NCBI GenBank assembly: GCA_050741915.1
Contig: JBOGEX010000031.1
Coordinates: forward strand, 1 to 11,255
Direction: 5' to 3'
DNA from: JACCTH01 sp050741915
GTDB taxonomy: Bacteria > Actinomycetota > Acidimicrobiia > Spongiisociales > ZC4RG35
Length of the DNA: 11,255 nucleotides
The notes below the pieces were generated by a model. That model saw only the letters and a program-made list of their open reading frames with translations. It did no database searches and was not told the origin of the DNA. Below are positions 1 through 5,250 of the stretch, in pieces. The first letter of the stretch is position 1. Every line of letters starts with the position of its first letter. A program made the position numbers and the translations under genes.

Positions 1-1
1 T

Positions 2-241
2 GTCAAAGACGATAAGGACCTGTCGTGGTCAGCCTGGGCCAAGAGAGTCGATCGCGTCCTTGACCACCTCTCCCATGTCGTTTCTCCCGACCTGTTCATC
101 ATCGGTGGCGGCGTCTCCCGTAAATGGGACAGCTGGAGCAAGTACCTGACGACCGACGTGGAAACCGTGCCGGCCACGCTTCGCAACGAAGCCGGGATCG
201 TGGGCGCCGCCCTGGTCGCGTCCCGCTCCATTCTTGCGTAG
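2..241 (+). CDS. ppgK: polyphosphate glucokinase, C-terminal end (partial)
   Basis: This is the last 79 codons of a gene that enters from the left edge, in the frame beginning at base 2 and ending with TAG at 239-241. The product phosphorylates glucose to glucose-6-phosphate using polyphosphate (or ATP) in the cytoplasm and belongs to the ROK/actinobacterial PPGK family. The visible part carries the characteristic PPGK tail: a Trp-containing helix, then SPDLFIIGGGVSRKWDSW, then a VPATLRNEAGIVGAA segment that closes the sugar kinase fold. The N-terminal phosphate-binding and sugar-binding motifs lie outside the window, so activity cannot be judged. The last codons (Leu-Ala-stop) form part of a 12-bp inverted repeat that separates this gene from the convergent gene. 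The family call rests on remembered motif similarity. Confidence 0.85.
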   Translation, partial: VKDDKDLSWSAWAKRVDRVLDHLSHVVSPDLFIIGGGVSRKWDSWSKYLTTDVETVPATLRNEAGIVGAALVASRSILA

Positions 242-278
242 ATTTTCGCCCCCTAACCCGGGGTTTTCTACGCAAGAA
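231..278. terminator. palindromic hairpin between convergent genes
   Basis: A perfect 12-bp inverted repeat has arms TTCTTGCGTAGA (231-242) and TCTACGCAAGAA (267-278). Its 24-nt interior holds a second small hairpin, C-rich 249-253 against GGGG 260-263, followed on the plus strand by TTTT (264-267). The left arm includes the ppgK stop codon, and the right arm ends 4 nt before the stop codon of the converging gene. The position and symmetry suggest a bidirectional transcription terminator. There is no long T run after the outer stem, so termination strength is uncertain. Confidence 0.6.
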
Positions 279-282
279 CGGT

Positions 283-3111
283 TCAGGGATTGAAGGCGCG
301 GAAGAGGAACGCTGCCATCTGTTCTCGTGTCACAACGTCATTGGGGCAAAACGTCGTCGCCGTGCATCCCAGAGTGATGCGAGCCCTGGCCAAGGCGTTG
401 ATGTCTTCTTCGTGAACCGAGTTCTCATCGTCGGTGAAGATGTCAGGCCCTGCTGCGAACGAGAAGGCTCTCACCAGGAACGAGGCCATCTGCTCGCGGG
501 TGACCGGGGCATCGGGGCAGTAGCGATCAACGGCGCAACCTTGGGTAATACCTGCCGCCACCAGGGAGCTGATGGCCCATTCATACGGAGAACCGGCGGT
601 ATCGACAAAACGACCGGACGGCGCCGGTAGCAACGCCTGCGCCCGTGCCAGGAAGGCGGCCATCTCCCCACGAGTAACCGGATCGCCAGGGCAGAACGTT
701 TCGGAAGTGCATCCAAGAGTTATCCGCTGCAGTGCCAGCCAGTTGATGGCGGCATAGAAAGCGTGACCGACCGGGACGTCGTCGAAGAACTGCTCGGCCG
801 AACCTCCTCCACCACTTCCGCCGCCGCCACCTCCACCACCACCGCCACTAATGGTGAAGTCGGCAGTAAGGCTCGAGTCGGCCGCAGGGATGGTGATGGT
901 GTGGGTCTGAGCCCCACCGTCGCTCCAAGTCGCGAAGGTGTAGGTGAATCCGCCCGACACTTGCGGCGAAGGCACATCAACAGTGAGACTGCTGCCGATA
1001 ATGCCGGTGATCTGAACCGGCGCGGTGAAGGGATCTAGCCCCTCGACTCCCGCCAGCACCGTCCGTCCGGGCGGGTTGGAGGTGATGCCGACCACACTCG
1101 TCTGGGGATGAATGTCCACCTGATCGATATCGGTGAAACCATCGGGGTCGGTGGCAATCAGTCGAATCGAGAGGTAACTGGGGTAGAGATGATCGGGGGC
1201 GGTGAAGGTTTCCGAGGCGAACCCGTCAAAGGTCCGAATTACATGTTTGTGACAGTCTCCTCCAACTTCACAGTGATTGATCGCGATCTCCCAGGAGAGA
1301 GCCGAGGCGGGCATCTCGCCGCTTACCGCGTCAATAGCACCGCCGCTGAATTCGATCGTGTCGCCCACTTGCCACGTCTGCGCAGCCAATGGTGAGGTGA
1401 TGTCCGCATGATGATCGACGGGATTGATTTGGATCGAGTCAAAGGCCGAGAGTGAGAAGGGATCGGTGACCCGCAGGCTTACTGTGACCGCGACGTTGGG
1501 GACGTTGTATTCCCAGGTCGGTTGGCTGGCGGTCGAGTCGTCGTACTGTCCATCACCGTCGAGGTCCCAGGCATAAGTCAGGGCGTCGCCTTCGCCGTCG
1601 GATGAGCCCGTCCCGTCGAAGGAGACCTGAAGGGGGACTCCTCCCGACTCGAAGTCGGCTTCGATGACGGCGACCGGCTCCGAGTTGAACCTGACCCGCA
1701 CGATCCGCCCGCTGACGATGTCGGCGTAGTAGAGGTCACCTTCGGGACCGATCTGAAGATCGACCGCGGTGACGCCTCCGATCAACGTGCTGATGTTCGC
1801 CTTGTTGGGAACTCCAAATGGAGTGTCGGGGACCATCACTCTGATACAGCCGAAGGAGTAGTCGGCCATGAAGAGAGCGCCGTCGTAGGAATCGGGGTAA
1901 CGACCTCCGTCGTAGAAGGCGAGTCCGCTCACCGCGCCCCCGCTCCCAGCGCAGCCTTCAGGGGGATTGACTTGTTCGTGCGGCCGGGCATAGTGCGGGG
2001 CGACCACCCCGCTCGACCCTTCGGCGTAGAGGCTCTCGCAGATGTTGAGGTCGAGAGCGTCGTAGGTGGAGTGCCGGGCCGAGCCAGTGTCGTTGCCCTC
2101 ATAACAAGGCCAGCCGAAGTTCTCGATGGCTCCGCCGGGATCGACGACTCGATTGATCTCCTCCCAGGCGCCCCAGCCCACGTCACCCACCCACACCTCG
2201 TTGGTACCGGGGCGCGCGGCTATTCGGAAGGGGTTGCGGAGACCGGACGCGATGATCCGGTTGTCTGGGCTGACAGGGTTGCCCGAAGCGGCGGCACCCG
2301 TGGCCTTGTTTACTCGGAGAAGGGTTCCGTCCCAATTCACCGGATCATTGGGGGTCCGCAGGTCCTGACTGCGTAGGGCCCCGCCTTCGTCGTCGGCGTG
2401 GCCTGGCACGCCCATCGGATCAGCACACGGATTGGTGTTTAGGGGGCCCAACGGATAGGACGACCGGGCTGGCGTTTGACCGTGGTCTGCGTAGTTGAAG
2501 CTGGCGCCGTCGCCGGCGCTGACAAGCAAGTCGTCATCTTCGGTGAACGCCAGGTCGCCGATGGTGTGGCTGGGGAACTGGGCGCACCACTTGCCTGTCA
2601 AAAGGACTTGCTCGGGGCCTGGGGTGACTCCACCACTCATCTGAAAACGGCTTAGCTGGCCATTGACAACGCAACCGGCTGCGCCCGCAGGATCCTCGGG
2701 GTTCTCGTCGGAAAATGGTGGTTGCGGCGGCGAAGTCGGATACATACATCCGTCATCCCACGAGTTGCCTACATCAAGGGTATAGAGCAGGTACAAGAAG
2801 TCGCTGCCCGACCCGAACTCAGGGTCGACTGCAAACCCAAGCAGGCCCCGATCCCAATAGTCGTGAACCTGGTCTTGGATGTCGATGACTTCGGTGGGCG
2901 AGGGATCAGCCACGGAGTCAAACACCTGAACCGTTCCTCGTTTCTCGGCCACGTAAAGTTGGCCGGTCGGCGTAAAGCCGAAAGCCACGGGCTGATTGAG
3001 CACATCGGTGATGTTCTGGACGGTGAATCCGTCCGGAATCGGATCGGCGGCCTGCACCGGAACAGCCGACACCAATACGAAGATGACTACGAAAAGGCTT
3101 AGAGCCCCCAC
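283..3111 (-). CDS. secreted glucose/sorbosone dehydrogenase-like protein with Ig/PKD-like domains and three SLH repeats
   Basis: The 942-residue product looks exported and cell-envelope attached. Residues 1-21 are a hydrophobic signal peptide ending VPVQA. About 24-476 is a beta-propeller of the glucose/sorbosone dehydrogenase family (PQQ-dependent aldose dehydrogenase type). A His at 182 precedes GDLAFTEDDDLLVSAGDG and GLRNPFRIA lies near 290, both in the positions of family active-site segments. About 478-565 is a PKD domain (YAWDLDGDG, LRVTDPF). About 566-755 looks like two further Ig-like modules. Residues 756-771 are almost all glycine. Three SLH repeats follow (about 775-940), each with a Gly-Cys...Tyr/Phe-Cys-Pro pair and a VTREQMAAFL-like helix. 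Oxidation of sugars at the cell surface is inferred; substrate and PQQ use are unproven. The start is uncertain: GTG at 3109-3111 is the only standard start in the open frame, but it lacks an SD sequence and a basic N-region. In-frame ATC at 3121-3123, with AAGGGG 8 nt upstream, would give MKRSVGALSL. The stop is TGA at 283-285. Confidence 0.85.
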   Translation of the reverse strand: MGALSLFVVIFVLVSAVPVQAADPIPDGFTVQNITDVLNQPVAFGFTPTGQLYVAEKRGTVQVFDSVADPSPTEVIDIQDQVHDYWDRGLLGFAVDPEFGSGSDFLYLLYTLDVGNSWDDGCMYPTSPPQPPFSDENPEDPAGAAGCVVNGQLSRFQMSGGVTPGPEQVLLTGKWCAQFPSHTIGDLAFTEDDDLLVSAGDGASFNYADHGQTPARSSYPLGPLNTNPCADPMGVPGHADDEGGALRSQDLRTPNDPVNWDGTLLRVNKATGAAASGNPVSPDNRIIASGLRNPFRIAARPGTNEVWVGDVGWGAWEEINRVVDPGGAIENFGWPCYEGNDTGSARHSTYDALDLNICESLYAEGSSGVVAPHYARPHEQVNPPEGCAGSGGAVSGLAFYDGGRYPDSYDGALFMADYSFGCIRVMVPDTPFGVPNKANISTLIGGVTAVDLQIGPEGDLYYADIVSGRIVRVRFNSEPVAVIEADFESGGVPLQVSFDGTGSSDGEGDALTYAWDLDGDGQYDDSTASQPTWEYNVPNVAVTVSLRVTDPFSLSAFDSIQINPVDHHADITSPLAAQTWQVGDTIEFSGGAIDAVSGEMPASALSWEIAINHCEVGGDCHKHVIRTFDGFASETFTAPDHLYPSYLSIRLIATDPDGFTDIDQVDIHPQTSVVGITSNPPGRTVLAGVEGLDPFTAPVQITGIIGSSLTVDVPSPQVSGGFTYTFATWSDGGAQTHTITIPAADSSLTADFTISGGGGGGGGGGSGGGGSAEQFFDDVPVGHAFYAAINWLALQRITLGCTSETFCPGDPVTRGEMAAFLARAQALLPAPSGRFVDTAGSPYEWAISSLVAAGITQGCAVDRYCPDAPVTREQMASFLVRAFSFAAGPDIFTDDENSVHEEDINALARARITLGCTATTFCPNDVVTREQMAAFLFRAFNP

Positions 3112-3131
3112 CGAACGCTTGATTTGCCCAA

Positions 3132-3137
3132 CCCCTT
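3132..3137 (-). promoter_or_regulatory. SD-like AAGGGG pointing to a non-standard ATC start
   Basis: On the minus strand AAGGGG lies 8 nt before an in-frame ATC (3121-3123) but 20 nt before the annotated GTG (3109-3111). The spacing fits ATC. An ATC start would add Met-Lys-Arg-Ser and supply the missing positive charges of the signal peptide. A one-base difference at 3121 (G to C on the plus strand) would make the codon ATG. Confidence 0.4.
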
Positions 3138-3153
3138 GTTGCGAACCCCTCTC

Positions 3154-3181
3154 AACCTAGCGGAGGTCGCTAGCCAGGCAA
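3154..3181 (-). promoter_or_regulatory. possible promoter of the dehydrogenase-like gene with a dyad in the spacer
   Basis: Read on the minus strand, TTGCCT (3176-3181) and TAGGTT (3154-3159) are 16 bp apart and could be -35 and -10 boxes (TTG conserved; TANNNT). Between and over them lies a perfect dyad, CTAGCG-N5-CGCTAG (3157-3173), which could be an operator or a weak hairpin behind hflX. The boxes were picked by eye. Confidence 0.3.
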
Positions 3182-3198
3182 TAGGCGATAAGTCTCCC

Positions 3199-4518
3199 TC
3201 AGGACACTTGGAATTCGGCGAAGGCTTTCATGCGGCTTCGGGGCAGTCGGACATCGATGATCGTTCCCGATTCGTCGTGCTTTTCGGCGACTACCTCGCC
3301 TTCTTCATGAGCGGCCGCCACGACATCGCCGCGGGCGTATGGCACCTCCAGTCGCACCACGGCTCGGTCGGTGTCGAGCAAGGTTCCCAGTGCTTCTGCC
3401 AACGCGTTGATTCCTTCGCCGGTCAACGCCGAGATGATGACCGCATTCGGATACAGATTTCCAAGTCGCTTGAGCGTCATGTCGTCGGCTTGATCAGCCT
3501 TGTTGAAGACGATCATCTCAGGCAATTGTCCGGCGTCGATTTCGGAGAGAACGGCTCGTACCGCTTCCATCTGCCGTTCCGGATTGGGGTCGGAGCCGTC
3601 GACGAGATGTAGCAGCAGATCGGCCTCTTTCACCTGATCGAGCGTGGACCGGAATGCCTCCACCAGATGATGGGGGAGCCGTCGGACGAAGCCAACCGTG
3701 TCCGAGAGGAGGATCGATCTCCCGCTCGGCAGCTCGTACTTACGCACCGTCGAATCGAGAGTTGAGAACAGGCGGTCCTCGGTGAGTACGCCCGCACCGG
3801 TGAGGGTGTTGAGCAAAGTCGACTTGCCGGCGTTGGTGTATCCGACGAGCGAAGCCATCGGAATCTGCGATCGGCGGCGGGCCTTCGATTGCGTCTCCCG
3901 GGTTCGATCGAAGTCTTTCAGGTCGCGTTCCAGTCGAGTAATTCGTTGCTCGATCCGTCGCCGGTCAGTCTCGAGCTTCGTCTCGCCGGGTCCGCGGCGG
4001 GCACCGATACCGCCCGCTTGCTGGGAGAGAGAGGTTCCTTTGCCTCGTAAACGTGGCAAGTTGTATCGCAAAAGGGCCAGCTCGACCTGAATGGCTCCAA
4101 TTCGACTGGTGGCGTGCTGGGCGAAGATGTCGAGGATCACGGCTTCGCGATCGACAACGTCGCACTCGAAGAGCTTCTGCAGATTGCGCTGCTGGGCTGG
4201 GCTCAGAGGATTGTCGAAGACGACAGTGTCGATGTCAGTTGCCCGGGTCAGGTCGGCCAGCTCCGCAGCCTTCCCCGATCCAAGGAATAACGCCGGATCG
4301 ATCACGTCCCGACGGACTATTTCGGAGTCGACCGGATCGCCTCCGGCAGTGTCGATCAATAGAGCGAGTTCGTCGAGGGAGTGCTCGGCTTCCAAGGCCG
4401 AGGTCCCCCTCGAAAGAACACTCACCAGAAACACCTTCTGGCGGGGCCTTTCAAGATCGGTGACTGTGGCGGTGAGCCTCCGCCGTTGACGTCCGGAGGC
4501 CGAGGAGTCAGTCGTCAT
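3199..4518 (-). CDS. hflX: GTPase HflX (ribosome-associated)
   Basis: HflX is a translational GTPase-superfamily protein that binds the 50S subunit and splits stalled or stressed 70S ribosomes. The 439-residue product has the full family layout. The N-terminal HflX domain (about 28-200) contains LFLGSGKAAEL, FDNPLSPAQQRNLQ and a VVDREAVILDIFAQHA segment. A charged coiled linker covers 180-212. The G domain shows G1 GYTNAGKS (226-233), G2 around FSTLDST (251-257), G3 DTVGF (273-277), G4 NKAD (339-342) and G5 SAL (363-365). A C-terminal domain runs from about 385. The usual N-domain motif GKGK reads GSGK here. ATG is at 4516-4518 with only a weak GAGA upstream. TAGCTT ends 9 nt before the ATG, so a leaderless or near-leaderless transcript is possible. 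The gene stands alone, with 87 bp to the dehydrogenase-like gene and 99 bp to the small gene upstream. Confidence 0.95.
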   Translation of the reverse strand: MTTDSSASGRQRRRLTATVTDLERPRQKVFLVSVLSRGTSALEAEHSLDELALLIDTAGGDPVDSEIVRRDVIDPALFLGSGKAAELADLTRATDIDTVVFDNPLSPAQQRNLQKLFECDVVDREAVILDIFAQHATSRIGAIQVELALLRYNLPRLRGKGTSLSQQAGGIGARRGPGETKLETDRRRIEQRITRLERDLKDFDRTRETQSKARRRSQIPMASLVGYTNAGKSTLLNTLTGAGVLTEDRLFSTLDSTVRKYELPSGRSILLSDTVGFVRRLPHHLVEAFRSTLDQVKEADLLLHLVDGSDPNPERQMEAVRAVLSEIDAGQLPEMIVFNKADQADDMTLKRLGNLYPNAVIISALTGEGINALAEALGTLLDTDRAVVRLEVPYARGDVVAAAHEEGEVVAEKHDESGTIIDVRLPRSRMKAFAEFQVS

Positions 4519-4527
4519 TCATATCTC

Positions 4528-4533
4528 AAGCTA
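4528..4533 (-). promoter_or_regulatory. candidate -10 box of hflX
   Basis: TAGCTT on the minus strand fits the TANNNT pattern of actinobacterial -10 boxes and ends 9 nt before the hflX ATG, which would give a leader of only about 2 nt. No convincing -35 box is seen 16-18 bp upstream. Confidence 0.3.
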
Positions 4534-4564
4534 GGCAGAAGTCGTTGCAAGCGAGGACGAATAA

Positions 4565-4610
4565 TCCCCCCTCCCGGCCTTCGGCGGTACTCCCCCCTGC
4601 GGGGGGAGAA
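4565..4610 (-). repeat. dispersed double-hairpin (REP-like) repeat, copy A
   Basis: On the minus strand the unit reads TTCTCCCCCC, a 3-nt loop, GGGGGGAG, TA, a second CCGCC-GAA-GGCCGG hairpin, then GGAGGGGGG. The first stem is a perfect 8 bp (4590-4597 with 4601-4608). The second has 5 bp with one bulged G. The same unit recurs at 9994-10041 and 10072-10118, and in part at 9961-9987. It begins 7 nt after the stop of the small gene at 4618 and could serve as its terminator. Confidence 0.8.
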
Positions 4611-4617
4611 ACTCGAA

Positions 4618-4932
4618 TCACAGATATTGACCGTCTCCGCTCACGTGCGAGAGTTGCTCTTCGGCGATGATCTGCGACTCTCGCACCGCTACCACGGGTC
4701 GCCCGGTTGGAGGCCAGATGAACCGCCAAGCGCCAGCGGGTACGGCCCAGAATCGCTGTCCGGTGTGGACGTCAACCAGCGGCAGGGCGTCGTTTCCCTC
4801 CTTCGTTCCGGCAGGCACGAGTAAACCGGACCGGGTGGTTGCTTCCTCGGGAGCGTGGCCCACCCGCCAGCCGGTCATCACTCGATATCCATCTTGCTCG
4901 GCGCTCTCTGTCACAACCCTCAATTTTGCCAT
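4618..4932 (-). CDS. hypothetical protein, 104 residues
   Basis: I do not recognise this protein. It starts at ATG 4930-4932 and ends with TGA at 4618-4620. Composition is balanced (V, A, G, E, R, with several Trp) and lacks the Ser/Arg/Pro excess of shadow frames. Features include a GWRVGHAPEEA stretch (21-31), LPLVDVHTGQRFWAVPAG (50-67) and a Trp/Pro segment FIWPPTGRPVVAV (71-83). There is no signal peptide, membrane helix or Cys. The pattern suggests a small beta-rich cytoplasmic protein. No SD sequence precedes the ATG and no clear -10 box is visible, so the start is unsupported. Frames on the opposite strand overlap it but look non-coding. It lies 99 bp upstream of hflX in the same direction, with the REP-like repeat between them. 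Confidence 0.55.
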   Translation of the reverse strand: MAKLRVVTESAEQDGYRVMTGWRVGHAPEEATTRSGLLVPAGTKEGNDALPLVDVHTGQRFWAVPAGAWRFIWPPTGRPVVAVRESQIIAEEQLSHVSGDGQYL

Positions 4933-4997
4933 CCCGGGGACGCTGGAAAGAAAATTGCCGCTCTCGTGGGCTGGGAGCCGTTGTCCGAGACCTCTCC

Positions 4998-5150
4998 AGG
5001 CAAATTCGTCGCACCACGACCACTTCTAGGCAAATCTCTCGCACCACGACCAACCCCTGGTCGCCCTGCAACAAATTTCCTGAAGGAAAGTCGTCCTGCA
5101 CCGAATTTGGTGACAGGTGGTCGGCCCTGCAACGGATATGGGATCGAGCT
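4998..5150. repeat. head-to-head array of ~30-bp repeats (two reverse, three forward)
   Basis: Five units of about 30 bp lie end to end. Two are in minus orientation (4998-5027 and 5028-5057, 23 of 30 bases identical) and three in plus orientation (5061-5090, 5091-5120, and 5121-5150 with a 1-nt shift). Reading all in one sense, the shared core is approximately TCGTNNTGCNNCGAATTTG. The two blocks meet at a hairpin CGACCA-ACCCC-TGGTCG (5047-5063), and the first forward unit contains TTTCCT-GA-AGGAAA. The whole can fold as a large imperfect hairpin. It occupies the divergent region between the small minus-strand gene and maeB. Together with the leader below, it accounts for most of the 318-bp gap 4933-5250; nothing else stands out there. 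Confidence 0.75.
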
Positions 5151-5182
5151 CCCAGAGATCGTCGGTCTGCCGCTTAGTGGCT

Positions 5183-5211
5183 TTGACTCCGCACCTTTCC
5201 CATAATAGTTA
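5183..5211 (+). promoter_or_regulatory. possible promoter region of maeB
   Basis: TTGACT (5183-5188) is a good -35 match. The A/T-rich CATAATAGTTA that follows (5201-5211) is the only AT-rich patch before maeB and could hold the -10, but no hexamer there is both at 16-18 bp and a good match. The implied leader is about 35-40 nt, and AGGG lies 10 nt before the maeB ATG. Confidence 0.3.
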
Positions 5212-5250
5212 CAGCCCAGGGTTTCATTTTGGGGGATAGGGTGCCGGTTC

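Noticed and set aside
124..630. Plus-strand 168-residue frame across the ppgK end and intergenic hairpin
   Set aside because: It is a shadow of ppgK and of the SLH region on the other strand, Arg/Ser/Gly-biased and without family features.
4998..5150. CRISPR array
   Set aside because: Units are imperfect, change orientation in the middle, and abut with no unique spacers.
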